Assembly (NCBI GenBank): GCA_009692265.1
Contig: SHZM01000017.1
Location: 1 to 52,473, forward strand
Direction: 5' to 3'
DNA length: 52,473 nucleotides
Source of the DNA: Gammaproteobacteria bacterium
GTDB taxonomy: Bacteria > Pseudomonadota > Gammaproteobacteria > Ga0077536
Shown here piece by piece: positions 41,401-52,247 of the stretch. A program made the position numbers and the translations under genes. The notes beneath the pieces are model-generated. The model did not search any database. It was given only the letters and a program-made list of their open reading frames with translations, and was not told the DNA's origin. Numbering within the stretch: position 1 is the stretch's first letter; every line of letters begins with the position of its first letter.

Positions 41401-44106
41401 ATGTCGAATGTGATCGGCTTCAACGAACCGCGCGCTACCGATATCGCCGCAGTGGGCGGTAAGGCGTCCAGCCTCGGTCGGTTAGTGGCCAACGGCTACC
41501 GGGTCCCACCGGGATTCAGTGTCAGCACTGAGGCTCATTCTGTATTCCTGACCACGGACAATCTGGCGCACCGTCTCCGCCATATAATCGCGACCCTGGA
41601 TTTTGACGACGCCGCCGCGCTTGAAGCGCGCACCGCCGAGATTCGTGCACTCATCGTCAACACCGAAATCCCCGCGACTATTGCCTCCGAGATCGTCGCG
41701 GCCTATGAAGGCCTCGGCGCGAATGTGAATGTCGCCATACGTTCCTCGGGCACGGCGGAAGACCTCGCGCAGGCGTCGTTCGCCGGAATGTATGATACCT
41801 ACCTCGATATCGTCGACGTCGCCGACGTGCTCACCGCGGTCCGCCGTTGCTGGGCCTCGATGTGGACCGCGCGGGTCGCAGCCTATCGCTATCAGCAAGG
41901 ATTCGACGGCGAAACCGAGCGGCTTGCGGTGGTCGTGCAACAAATGGTCTCGCCGGTCACCGCCGGAGTCATGTTCACGGCGAATCCGCTGACGGCGCGT
42001 ACGGATGAAATCGTGATCAATGCGAGTTGGGGCCTCGGCGAGGGTGTGGTGTCCGGGATTTTGAATCCCGATACCTTCATTCTTGATCGAGACACGTTCG
42101 CGTTGAAGTCGCGCGATATCGGTGGCAAGGAAAAGAAGATCGTGCGCGATCCGGAGCAGGGGCGCGGGACGATTCAAGTGGTGACTTCCGACGATGAGCG
42201 GACACGCGCCTCACTCAACGAACCGCAGGCGCGCGAACTCGCCACGCTCGGTCTCAACATCATGCAGGCGCACGGCGGATTACCGCAGGACATCGAATGG
42301 GCCTGGTGCGAGGACAAGTTCTACATTCTCCAGACGCGGCCGGTCACCGGCGTCGAGTTCACCTGGGACGAAGACGTGGATGGATGGCAACCACCAGCGG
42401 AAGCGCCCGACACGACCTGGACCTACACCTGGTCCGAGATGTATTGGACGGGTGGCATCTCACCGCTGTTTTATTCTTGCCGTGCCCACGAGTGCTATCT
42501 GAATTATTCGCGCTTCGCGAAGCTTTTCAGCTTCAAGGACATAGCCAACGTACGCTGGCACAAGTACCGCCGAGCCACTGCGTATTTCAACGCCAACGCA
42601 GAGCGCTCATGGCTGACCCAGCAATGGCCGGGGCAACTGCGCGATCTCACCAATATCCCGCCGGCCTGGCATCAGGAGTTCATCGATCAGCCGGTGTCCA
42701 AAGTGGGTTTGCTCCGCATGTGGCTACGGGTTCACCTGCTGCAGCCGCAGTTTGGCGTGACCCGCTGGTTCGCGACTACCTACGACTATCTCGATAACCG
42801 GACCGCGGACGCGAATGGTCCGAGCGCGGAAGAAGTGCGCAGTATGAGCGACGACGCTCTTATAAAGGCGGCGGAAGATCGCGTAGCGTTTGTCGATGAG
42901 TGGTACAAAACGTTGTGGCCGCCGTTTTTCTTTTATGCCACGGGCGCGCTAGGCGGGCTCGCGAAGCTACTGCAAAACTGGTACGACGGCGACACCGGCA
43001 CCGCTTTTCAGGATCTCATCTGTGGGATCCCGGGCAACAAGGCGGCGCTGGAGGGCGAAGCGTTGTTTGAACTCGCGCAACGGATCCGCGAATCGACGAT
43101 TCTGCGCGGCCTCTTCGAGCAACACCCGAACGACGCTTTCTTCAACGCCGTGCGCGCGAGCGATGAATCGACCGCCAAGAATTTTGTTGCCGCGTATGAC
43201 AAATTCATCCTCGAGCACGGTCACCGTGGCCATCAGGACCGGGACTTTTACTATTACCGCCGCGTTGAAAAGCCAGCGCTTGATTACGACGCGTTACGAC
43301 AGTTGCTGGACACCGACAATCCGGTCCATCCATCCGTGTTGATGGATAAATTGGTTAAGCGGCGAGAAGCTGTTACGGCTGAAATCGGCGCGAAATTGCG
43401 CGCCAAATCATTTGGACGGATGCGCGAGAAACTCTTTCTCTTCGTTGCTGACTACTGCCTGCGCTTTCTCAAATATCGCGACGACGAGCGTCACTATCTC
43501 GACCGGCTGACGTATGGCAAGAAGAAAGTATTCCTCGAAATCGGCCGGCGAATGCATGCGAAGGGTTTAATCGATGCGCCCGATGATTTCTGGTTTCTCG
43601 CGCGGCATGAGCTCTATGCGTATCTGAACGGCAGCGCGCCCGCTGCGTTATGCAAGGCGAAGATGGTGGCACGCAAGCGCGTCTTTCATCGCCGCAACGA
43701 ACGCCTGGAACCCACCCCCACCTGGATCCGCAATGGCCAGCCTGTTGATCTCTCCGTCACGGCGACGAGCACGGAAGAGTTGCCAGCGGGCACTCTAGTC
43801 GGCATTGCCACCAGCCACGGGATCGCGACCGGCGTGGCGCGCATTGTGCCGCAGCTCGATCAAATCGGTCGCGTGCAGAATGGTGACATCCTGGTCTGCA
43901 ACAGCACAGATCCCGGCTGGATGTCGGTGTTTCCAAAAATCCGCGGTTTGGTGCTTGAAACCGGCGGCATGCTCGCGCACGGCGCCTGTCTGTCTCGCGA
44001 GTACGGCATTCCGGCGGTGCAGGTGCGCGATGCGATGCGACAAGTCCCTGATGCGGTGTCGATCACAGTGGATGGCAACACGGCGCGGGTGTATCCAGCC
44101 ACCTAG
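41401..44106 (+). CDS. PEP synthase-like / rifampicin phosphotransferase-like enzyme
   Basis: 901 residues. The N-terminal PPDK/PEPS ATP-binding domain (about 1-320) has VGGKASSLGRL, PPGFSVSTEA, VAIRSSGTAEDLAQASFAG, VMFTANPLTARTDEIVINAS and DIEWAWCEDKFYILQTRPVT. A long helical middle (about 330-780) with no PEP synthase TIM barrel follows. The C-terminal swivelling domain has GILVCNSTDPG-like ILVCNSTDPGWMSVFP and GGMLAHGACLSREYGIPAVQ with the phospho-acceptor His860. This three-part order, ATP domain, helical domain, His domain, is that of rifampicin phosphotransferases and other PEP-synthase-like phosphotransferases rather than PEP synthase. The natural substrate is unknown. An aldolase follows 29 bases later. 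Confidence 0.88.
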   Translation: MSNVIGFNEPRATDIAAVGGKASSLGRLVANGYRVPPGFSVSTEAHSVFLTTDNLAHRLRHIIATLDFDDAAALEARTAEIRALIVNTEIPATIASEIVAAYEGLGANVNVAIRSSGTAEDLAQASFAGMYDTYLDIVDVADVLTAVRRCWASMWTARVAAYRYQQGFDGETERLAVVVQQMVSPVTAGVMFTANPLTARTDEIVINASWGLGEGVVSGILNPDTFILDRDTFALKSRDIGGKEKKIVRDPEQGRGTIQVVTSDDERTRASLNEPQARELATLGLNIMQAHGGLPQDIEWAWCEDKFYILQTRPVTGVEFTWDEDVDGWQPPAEAPDTTWTYTWSEMYWTGGISPLFYSCRAHECYLNYSRFAKLFSFKDIANVRWHKYRRATAYFNANAERSWLTQQWPGQLRDLTNIPPAWHQEFIDQPVSKVGLLRMWLRVHLLQPQFGVTRWFATTYDYLDNRTADANGPSAEEVRSMSDDALIKAAEDRVAFVDEWYKTLWPPFFFYATGALGGLAKLLQNWYDGDTGTAFQDLICGIPGNKAALEGEALFELAQRIRESTILRGLFEQHPNDAFFNAVRASDESTAKNFVAAYDKFILEHGHRGHQDRDFYYYRRVEKPALDYDALRQLLDTDNPVHPSVLMDKLVKRREAVTAEIGAKLRAKSFGRMREKLFLFVADYCLRFLKYRDDERHYLDRLTYGKKKVFLEIGRRMHAKGLIDAPDDFWFLARHELYAYLNGSAPAALCKAKMVARKRVFHRRNERLEPTPTWIRNGQPVDLSVTATSTEELPAGTLVGIATSHGIATGVARIVPQLDQIGRVQNGDILVCNSTDPGWMSVFPKIRGLVLETGGMLAHGACLSREYGIPAVQVRDAMRQVPDAVSITVDGNTARVYPAT

Positions 44107-44135
44107 TCGGTTTGCTCAATGAAGGAAATCGGGAC

Positions 44136-44963
44136 ATGAATCCAGTACGCCTTAATCGACTTTTCCACGCGGACGGACGGTGCGTTATCCTGTCTTTCGA
44201 TCATGGGCTGTTCGCGGAACCTTCATGGCTTGAAGGCCTGTTGGATCTCGCCAGCATTATCCGTTCACACGCGGGCGAACAACCGGACGGCATGACGTTG
44301 CCGAGCGGCGGCGCGCGGCATTTGCAAGCCATCACCGATCATCGCAAGCCGTCGCTGTTGTTGCGCGCGGACACGTCGAACGCCTACCTCGCGCAACGAC
44401 CTGAGCGCATGTTCGATCTCCCGGTCGCGCAGGCGGTTCAGCGCGCCGTGATGCTGGACGCCGCCTGCGTGGTGTCCTCGCTGTTAACCTTTCCCGGGCA
44501 GGAACAATTAACCCGCGATTGTTGGGTGAATCTGGATTTGTTGCGCAGTCAGTGCGACACGGTCGGCATGCCGCTCATGATCGAAATCCTCGCGATGACT
44601 GATAATGCGGGGGTCCCCTTGATCGAGACCTCTGCGGCAGTCATCGCGCCCTTGGTGCGTTTGGCGAAGGAAATCGGTGCGGACATCATCAAAGTCGATC
44701 CCGCCGAACCAGTCGGCGAATTCGCGAAACTTGTCGATGCGGCAGCAGGCGTGCCGGTGCTCGCGAGCGGCGGCATCAAAGCGCCGGACGCAGAAGTGCT
44801 CGCGCGCACGTCAACGCTGATGAGTGCTGGCGCGAGTGGCATCGTCTATGGCCGCAATGTGATGTGGGCCGAGCATCCCACGCGTATGACCCGCGCGCTG
44901 CTGCAGATCGTCCACGGTGGCGCGACGGTCGAACAGGCGATCGAAACCGCGCGCGCAGGATAA
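44136..44963 (+). CDS. DeoC/LacD-family class I aldolase
   Basis: 275 residues from ATG 44136 (AAGGA upstream; a TTG at 44112 is possible). The barrel shows CVILSFDHGLFAEPSW, DGMTLPSGGARHL, MPLMIEILAM, the Schiff-base Lys region GADIIKVDPAEPVGEFAKLV (Lys in IIKVD), VPVLASGGIKAPDAEVL and GASGIVYGRNVMWAEHP. These match class I fructose-bisphosphate / DhnA-type and tagatose aldolases. It probably splits or joins a sugar phosphate. Pairing with the PEP-synthase-like gene suggests a linked phosphate or sugar pathway, but no substrate can be named. Confidence 0.88.
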   Translation: MNPVRLNRLFHADGRCVILSFDHGLFAEPSWLEGLLDLASIIRSHAGEQPDGMTLPSGGARHLQAITDHRKPSLLLRADTSNAYLAQRPERMFDLPVAQAVQRAVMLDAACVVSSLLTFPGQEQLTRDCWVNLDLLRSQCDTVGMPLMIEILAMTDNAGVPLIETSAAVIAPLVRLAKEIGADIIKVDPAEPVGEFAKLVDAAAGVPVLASGGIKAPDAEVLARTSTLMSAGASGIVYGRNVMWAEHPTRMTRALLQIVHGGATVEQAIETARAG

Positions 44964-45307
44964 AGGGCACCTTCGAAAAATCCCACCACCGCCGCGCGGC
45001 GACCTCCATCACCGGAGGGTGTGCCATTCGGGATTTAGAGGGGTTGGCACTTACCTGAGCTGGTTAAGCTAAGCATAACGAGGCCCAATAAAGCAGCCGT
45101 TCGCCCAGACCGTTCGATACCTCTAATTCTTCGCCTCGACGGGCTCTTCCCGGCCGGCATCCCCAAATCGCTGACCGGCTAACCCCGGTAAGCAGACTCC
45201 GTTGAGCGCCAGCAAAATATCCATGAAATGGGTGCAAACGTGGATTGACTTCCTCTCGTCGATAACTAGCATCGGTGTAACCAAACCAGTTTAGGAGGCG
45301 ATGAGCC
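44964..45307. other. 344-base gap with no recognised gene
   Basis: A short hairpin CCTCC-ATCACC-GGAGG (about 45003-45018) with no T tract lies after the aldolase. The stretch to 45300 has short open frames in several directions with no recognisable protein. Only the AGGAGG ribosome site for the next gene (45293-45298) is clear. Confidence 0.4.
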
Positions 45308-45952
45308 ATGGCCACGATTACGTGCAAGTGCGGAGCCGTGCAAATCGAGTTCTACACCAAAAACGACTTGTTTAGGCTTGAGTGCTGCTGCCACGATTGC
45401 TCTGCTGCACTGTGGTACGCGAACAAGCGCGGAGGTCCTCCCTTTCCAAAGATTCAGTGTGTGGATAGCAGTTGGTTCCCGAACGACTTCAAGGTCGTGA
45501 AGGGAGAAAATGAACTGGGCGCTTTCGTAAACTTCGAAAATGCTGATACCACACGATTTCATTGCACGGTCTGCTGGAGCGTTTTATTCGGGGACCATAC
45601 TGCCTACGCAAAAAAGTTAGTGGTGACTCAGGTCGGCAACTACAAAGAGTTCGAGGGTCTGAAAAATGCAGAGCTAATGTCCCCGCAAGCTCGCCATTTC
45701 TTGAAAGATCTCTCCAAGGAGCAGCTTGCAACGCTACCGATTTGGGAAGGAGATCCCGCGAACGTCTACCAGGGTGTCGCCGAGAATTGGATGGCCTGCT
45801 TTCCCGCGGTTTTGGAGGCGGGACATGAGGGCACGGAAATGAACGCCCAAATTCTTCTCGCTAAGATTGGCGGTGCGTTTGTCCCGACAGGCGAAGCGCG
45901 ACTCACGGAAGGCCATCCTACCCTCATGCAGCAGCTAGCTGGTTCTGTCTGA
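45308..45952 (+). CDS. GFA / Mss4-like zinc-binding protein
   Basis: 214 residues. The first part has the zinc-binding cysteines of glutathione-dependent formaldehyde-activating (GFA, Mss4-like) proteins: ITCKCGAVQIEF (CxC), RLECCCHDCSAALWY (CxxC) and RFHCTVCWSVLFG (CxxC). The C-terminal half (KHFLKDLSKEQLATLPIWE type sequence, then LEAGHEGTEMNAQILLAKIG) is not known to me. Similarity to the GFA group does not prove formaldehyde activity; most members have no assigned role. It is alone, after a 344-base gap, and its base composition looks lower in GC than the neighbours. Confidence 0.75.
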   Translation: MATITCKCGAVQIEFYTKNDLFRLECCCHDCSAALWYANKRGGPPFPKIQCVDSSWFPNDFKVVKGENELGAFVNFENADTTRFHCTVCWSVLFGDHTAYAKKLVVTQVGNYKEFEGLKNAELMSPQARHFLKDLSKEQLATLPIWEGDPANVYQGVAENWMACFPAVLEAGHEGTEMNAQILLAKIGGAFVPTGEARLTEGHPTLMQQLAGSV

Positions 45953-46019
45953 TTCTAGACCCCGCGTTAAGCGAACCTTGATAGACCATTGTCCGTTTAC
46001 CGTTGCACTACGGTCCTCG

Positions 46020-47669
<1,650 letters not shown>

Positions 47670-47800
47670 TGTGAACCCTTTCATGATCTGTGCAGATACG
47701 CTAAACAATACTCGTCCGTGTCTCCCTTGATCTCCGTCAAGTTCGATGGACAATTATGCCTGGAAACCAGGTCCTGAAATCTTATGATCTACCTACCCCC

Positions 47801-49009
47801 TCAAGGAACGATGATGTAGTCCGGGTTTGCGACCGCGAAGGCCGCTGTACGATCAGGGGCCGGTGGATAGATCCATTGTGTATTGATGGCGCGTTTGGTC
47901 GCTTTAGCTTCCTCGCGCCTCATCTTGACCTGCCGATCCCAGCCTTCGGTGTAGATGGCACCCCATGCGCCGAGGTCGAGGCAGGTCACATATTTTGGCT
48001 GACTGTAGGGGTGTGTCGCCAAACCGACCAATTCCGCCGCCGCATTGTGGCCGGAGACGCGGCCGAGGCTCAGGGCATGTTGGCACGACATCGACGCCAC
48101 GTGACCTTTGTCATCGGTTGCAACCATCGCAACGTCGCCCGTAACGAAGACATCTTTCTCACGCTTCGCACGCAAATATTGATCGGCGTGAACACGACCG
48201 AACCGATCGTGGTCGCCGTTAATTTGTGCGGCAAGCGGGTTCGCGCGCGCGCCTGCCGTCCAAACAACTGTGTTGGATGCGACTCTCTCCCCAGTCGAAG
48301 TCGTCACGCCCTCAGCATCAATCGCCGCCACGCCTGCCGAGACCTTTATCTCGACGCCACATTCTGCCAGCGCCTCTTCAATGACCGGCCGTGGAATCGG
48401 ACCGAGATCGGGACCGATATCTGGTGCCTGTTCGAGTACTACGACGCGAATCTTGGCGTTGTGCCCGAAAATCTCGCGCAGCCGTCGCGGCATTTCGGCG
48501 ACCGTCTCAATTCCAGTGAAACCGCCGCCCGCCACCACGACCGTATTGCGGGCAACTGTCTCTGGCTTATTAGCGAGTGACCGTAAATGCGCTTCAAGCT
48601 TCCGCGCATTTGCCAACTGATCGACATTGAAGCTGTGCGCTTTCAGCCCCGGAATGTCGGGAAGAAACAATCCGCTCCCTGTCGCTAGAACAAATCGATC
48701 ATAGGGTAAGGTGATCCGTTCGCCACCGTTTTGCATCACCACAACTTCATGTTGCAGGGCGTGCACCGTTTCAACGGTACCGGCGAGATGTCGAACACCG
48801 ACCGCAGCTAATAGCGGTGCGATGTTCGGTGCCATTTCCTCGAATACTGTTTCATAAAACCGTGGACGGATATGAAGATTCGGTGTCGGTGACACGATCG
48901 TAATTTCTACGTCGTTGTCCTTGCCTGCCAGCGACACGGCGCGCGCGGCGGAAATTGCGGACCACATACCGGCGAAACCTGAGCCGGCGATTACAATTTT
49001 CTTAGTCAT
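47801..49009 (-). CDS. NDH-2-like NAD(P)/FAD-dependent oxidoreductase
   Basis: 402 residues. KKIVIAGSGFAGMWSAISAA (FAD), VLATGSGLFLPDIPGL, VVVAGGGFTGIETVAEMPRR (NAD), and VFVTGDVAMVATDDKGHVAS with a C-terminal aromatic tail (NPDYIIVP) match the type II NADH dehydrogenase / sulfide:quinone-like group. No membrane anchor is evident. It would pass electrons from NAD(P)H to quinone or another acceptor. ATG 49009 overlaps the stop of the small gene upstream. It is divergent from the integrated element and stands 132 bases upstream of the dead monooxygenase. Confidence 0.88.
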   Translation of the reverse strand: MTKKIVIAGSGFAGMWSAISAARAVSLAGKDNDVEITIVSPTPNLHIRPRFYETVFEEMAPNIAPLLAAVGVRHLAGTVETVHALQHEVVVMQNGGERITLPYDRFVLATGSGLFLPDIPGLKAHSFNVDQLANARKLEAHLRSLANKPETVARNTVVVAGGGFTGIETVAEMPRRLREIFGHNAKIRVVVLEQAPDIGPDLGPIPRPVIEEALAECGVEIKVSAGVAAIDAEGVTTSTGERVASNTVVWTAGARANPLAAQINGDHDRFGRVHADQYLRAKREKDVFVTGDVAMVATDDKGHVASMSCQHALSLGRVSGHNAAAELVGLATHPYSQPKYVTCLDLGAWGAIYTEGWDRQVKMRREEAKATKRAINTQWIYPPAPDRTAAFAVANPDYIIVP

Positions 49010-49371
49010 GTTCTCGCTCCTTGTTGGGGGCTGGAGAGGCGACTATTCGCGTCATACACGCACAGGGCGCTAGTCCGGATCGTCCAGTGAGTTATCGAGA
49101 CAAGGTACGGGAATCTTGGATTTTCAGACCGGTCAGCGGTCAGCGATGGGAGGGCGATCCGATCTCGCGACAGTTCGAACCCTTCTGCGAGACTCGCCAA
49201 GGTTTCTTGCGCCAAGGTGTCACGCATCGACTTCTCCGCGCGCAACATTACAGCGTGAATCGCGCAGACTCCGTTAGTCGCCCAGCGCGGCGGATCGCCG
49301 TCAAAGAGGGCGCAGTGTCGGCGGATCTCCTGGCAATCGAACAACGGCTTGTTTCCTTCAATCGCGTCCAT
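49006..49371 (-). CDS. Hypothetical protein coupled to the NDH-2-like gene
   Basis: About 121 residues from ATG 49371. The first 75 residues (MDAIEGNKPLFDCQEIRRHC with FDGDPPRWATNGVCAIHAVM and ETLASLAEGF) look conserved and contain three Cys and two His spaced as in a metal site, but I cannot name the family. The last 45 residues read less like a protein and may overrun a lost stop. The stop overlaps the NDH start (ATGA), supporting translation coupling. No strong ribosome site is seen. The bases 49372-49653 hold no other gene. Confidence 0.45.
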   Translation of the reverse strand: MDAIEGNKPLFDCQEIRRHCALFDGDPPRWATNGVCAIHAVMLRAEKSMRDTLAQETLASLAEGFELSRDRIALPSLTADRSENPRFPYLVSITHWTIRTSALCVYDANSRLSSPQQGART

Positions 49372-49653
49372 GATAGTCAGCACCGTAACGATAAATTTAG
49401 TCAGCGATTATCTCTTGAGCCAGAGCGCGGCGAAAAAGAATTCAGAAATTAATTTGTAGGTAGGTTTGCTATTAAAATATAAACACATAAATAGACAATA
49501 GGTTATAAATCTCTGTGGCGGAAGAGGTATCCGCATTTCTGAAATGCCACCCCATCTCATGCGCGCCCAATAATTGAATTTATTAGCGGTATTTATTGAA
49601 ATTGAGACGCGGAGAGATGGCATGCCGTCCTAGCCAAGCTCATATTTATTGGT

Positions 49654-50973
49654 ATGCTGATAGGTATGCCGAAACTAATTCGCCCACTCACCGCCGTTGA
49701 AATCAATCACATCAGCACGCCCGGGTGGCACGCCGTCGGTGGAGTCGCTGGATTACTGCTTCAAGTAGGGCACAGCATCGCTGACCGCCCGACACCAAAA
49801 TGCTGGCTACTGCGTCGAATGGTCGGCGGTAAGCGGCAACTGATGGGGTTGGGGCCATACCCGGAGGTATCGTTAGCGCAAGCGCGGGAGGCCGCAAAAA
49901 AGTTCTCTGACGCAATTCGGCAAGGTCGTAATCCCGCTGAGGAGCGCCGCGCAAAAAAGAGCGCCCTGAGCGCTGCCAAAGCCCGTCAGAAAACCTTCCG
50001 ACAGTGCGCCGCCGATTATCTCTCCCGGCACCGTGAAGACCACACCAACGCAAAACATGCGGCACAGTGGGAGACGACGCTTGAAACTTATGCGTATCCG
50101 CGCCTTGGCAATATGTTGGTTTCCGACATCACGATGAGGGATGTCCTAGATGTGCTGGAGCAACCCACGTCCGGTAAAGCCGCGCCGAATGGCGACCGGA
50201 GGTTTTGGTATGCAAAAACTGAAACTGCAAAGCGTCTGCTCGGGCGGATCAAAAGCATCCTCGATTTTGCGACCGTTAACGACTATCGGACAGGCAGCAA
50301 CCCGGCCATCTGGACGGGACTATTAAGCACACAACTCCCCGCCCCGGATAAAGTGCAACCCACAGTGCACCATCCCGCAGTCCCGTATCAGGAAATCGGG
50401 TTGTTCCTGGCGAACCTTCGGCAAGTTGAAGGGATGGCAGCGCGAGCGCTGGAATTTTTAGTTCTAACGGCCGTGCGCTCTGGATCTGTTCGATCCGCCG
50501 AATGGCAGGAGATTGATCTAGAAGCGGCGCTATGGACTATCCCGGCGGAACACACAAAGACCAAGCAAGTACACCGGGTACCACTGTGCCCCGCAGTAGT
50601 GCAGATGCTGAAGGCTTTGCCCCGGCTAGCTCGTGGCGACCTGATTTTTCCGAACATGCGTAGCGGCAAAGCCTTATCCGATGCGGCACTCGGAAAAGTA
50701 ATGCGCGATATGCAGATTAAAGGGCTGTTAAAGATAGACGCCGTGCCGCACGGGTTCAGATCCACATTTCGTGACTGGGGTGCTGAAGTTACAAATTATC
50801 CCGACGAAGTTCGCAAAGCGGCTTCGGGGCATCAAGTCGGAGATGCGGTTCAGCAGGCATATCAGCGCGGAGATCTCCTCGATAAGCGCCGTCGCATGAT
50901 GGCCGACTGGGGTGCCTTCTGCGGGCGGTTACCAGTTCCTTCAACCGTGACGGCTATGCGTCGGAAGAAATGA
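49654..50973 (+). CDS. Tyrosine-type site-specific integrase (P4-like)
   Basis: 439 residues. The N-terminal DUF4102-type arm-binding domain reads LTAVEINHIS...KRQLMGLGPYPEVSLAQARE, then a core-binding domain (TFRQCAADYLSRHREDHTNA) and the catalytic domain. The active residues are visible: R275 (TAVRSGSVR), H366 and R369 (HGFRSTFRDW), H393 (GHQVGDAV) and Y403 (AYQRGDL). It would join and cut the element at its attachment site. ATG 49654 or 49666 may be the start. The next gene overlaps it (ATGA). No tRNA lies beside it, so the target is not clear. Confidence 0.95.
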   Translation: MLIGMPKLIRPLTAVEINHISTPGWHAVGGVAGLLLQVGHSIADRPTPKCWLLRRMVGGKRQLMGLGPYPEVSLAQAREAAKKFSDAIRQGRNPAEERRAKKSALSAAKARQKTFRQCAADYLSRHREDHTNAKHAAQWETTLETYAYPRLGNMLVSDITMRDVLDVLEQPTSGKAAPNGDRRFWYAKTETAKRLLGRIKSILDFATVNDYRTGSNPAIWTGLLSTQLPAPDKVQPTVHHPAVPYQEIGLFLANLRQVEGMAARALEFLVLTAVRSGSVRSAEWQEIDLEAALWTIPAEHTKTKQVHRVPLCPAVVQMLKALPRLARGDLIFPNMRSGKALSDAALGKVMRDMQIKGLLKIDAVPHGFRSTFRDWGAEVTNYPDEVRKAASGHQVGDAVQQAYQRGDLLDKRRRMMADWGAFCGRLPVPSTVTAMRRKK

Positions 50974-51767
50974 AGAGGGATCCCATGAAAGGACGCGACA
51001 AGATCGACGCGGGGCTTTTCAAGGAGCTTGAAGCGCTAATAGGTCCCCATCTCGACAGTTGGCCAGAAGAGAAGCGTAAGCGTGTCAATGCGATTTTCGC
51101 GCGATACCTTGCGGTGCCGACTACGTCCGAACAAGCCGAAAACACACCGGGGGAAGCAGACGCGGTTCTTCAAATTCTCAGGGAGATGGCTGCCGTTAGA
51201 GGTTGGCAAGAGAGCGAGTTGATGGATGCTTTGGCCAATTCCGACTCGCCCCCGCTTAACGCTCATCTCGACAAATTCTTCAGGAAATTAGCTCGAGGAG
51301 ACAGAGCTTCGGCCTTGGGCTATATGGAGGAAGAGGTGAAGGCCAGACAATTCCAAAAAGATGCGGAGTTCCGGGACGAACAGAGCAGGAAGGGAAAAAA
51401 GCCCCGCCAGAAGCCGAAGGTTGCGCGTCTGATTGAAGAGAAAGCCAAGCTGAACCCGAACATCTCAACAAAAGATATGCACGAGTACCTCGAAACCTTG
51501 GCCCTGAACAGAACCCTTATCCGCGACGAGGATAAGAAGGCGCGCGAACGAGCTTTTTATATGGATTCTGACGATGGCTCGATTTCAAAGAACATCGATT
51601 CGCGACTTTCGAAGCTCCGGACAAAATTCCGGAAAAAAATCGAGTTTCACAAACCGGTTAACGAAAATCACCGTTATAGGCTTCTTAGCGTACCAACAGA
51701 CGCCAAGGTGATCCATGTCCAGACCTGCACTAACCAGCGCCCCAAGCGCACCCGGCACCTACCCTGA
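50970..51767 (+). CDS. Hypothetical protein of the integrated element
   Basis: 265 residues, overlapping the integrase stop (ATGA); ATG 50985 would also serve. Strongly charged, Lys/Arg/Glu-rich and helical (RKLARGDRASALGYMEEEVK, EDKKARERAFYMDSDDGSIS). The C-terminus is basic (TCTNQRPKRTRHLP). No family or catalytic motif is recognised. It overlaps the start of the alpA gene in another frame (51715-51767). The context suggests a role in maintenance or regulation of the element. Confidence 0.6.
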   Translation: MKRDPMKGRDKIDAGLFKELEALIGPHLDSWPEEKRKRVNAIFARYLAVPTTSEQAENTPGEADAVLQILREMAAVRGWQESELMDALANSDSPPLNAHLDKFFRKLARGDRASALGYMEEEVKARQFQKDAEFRDEQSRKGKKPRQKPKVARLIEEKAKLNPNISTKDMHEYLETLALNRTLIRDEDKKARERAFYMDSDDGSISKNIDSRLSKLRTKFRKKIEFHKPVNENHRYRLLSVPTDAKVIHVQTCTNQRPKRTRHLP

Positions 51768-51990
51768 TGAAGCATTCTTCCGGGCCGGTGATCTTGAAGA
51801 CCTAAACCTTCTCCCATTCAGTCGGGCGACCATGTGGCGTCGGATTGCGGAAGGGACGTTTCCTGCCCCCATCAAAGTATCCGATAACGTCAGCGCATGG
51901 CGCTGGGGTGACCTCCGTCGGTGGTTGGCTAATCCAACCGGCTATCGCGCTGCCGCCAAAGCGGTGCAGGCGAACGGGGGGATCCAATGA
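51715..51990 (+). CDS. AlpA family phage regulatory protein
   Basis: 91 residues. DEAFFRAGDLEDLNLLPFSR with ATMWRRIAEGTFPAPIKVSD and AWRWGDLRRWLANP is the AlpA/excisionase winged-helix pattern, including the recognition helix SRATMWRRI. AlpA proteins activate integrase or excision genes in P4-like elements. Its stop overlaps the next gene by four bases. The first 15 residues are Ser/Pro/Ala-rich and may be disordered. Confidence 0.88.
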   Translation: MSRPALTSAPSAPGTYPDEAFFRAGDLEDLNLLPFSRATMWRRIAEGTFPAPIKVSDNVSAWRWGDLRRWLANPTGYRAAAKAVQANGGIQ

Positions 51991-52247
51991 GTAACCTGCA
52001 AAGAATCCGATTGCTAATGGCGAAGGTCGATGCTCTCCGTCCAGATCACGGGGGGCTTCCAGACACTGACGAGCAGTGGGCGAAACTCCTGCCGCTAATG
52101 CGGGAATTCGACGTGCTCGTTTATCAGGAAAATGGCGCTAGCAGGAAGGAGGCAGAACGCATCGCTACCGTGCTTTATGGGCCCAAAGGATCTGCTAAGC
52201 GGCTCATGATGGAGCTCGCGTTTAACGCTGCTGGAGGTGCCATATGA
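51987..52247 (+). CDS. Hypothetical small protein of the integrated element
   Basis: 86 residues, helical: RIRLLMAKVDALRPDHGGLP, DEQWAKLLPLMREFDVLVYQ and EAERIATVLYGPKGSAKRLM. No recognised family. Starts overlapping alpA (ATGA) and ends overlapping the next gene (ATGA at 52244), so it is translated as part of the same operon. Confidence 0.65.
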   Translation: MSNLQRIRLLMAKVDALRPDHGGLPDTDEQWAKLLPLMREFDVLVYQENGASRKEAERIATVLYGPKGSAKRLMMELAFNAAGGAI

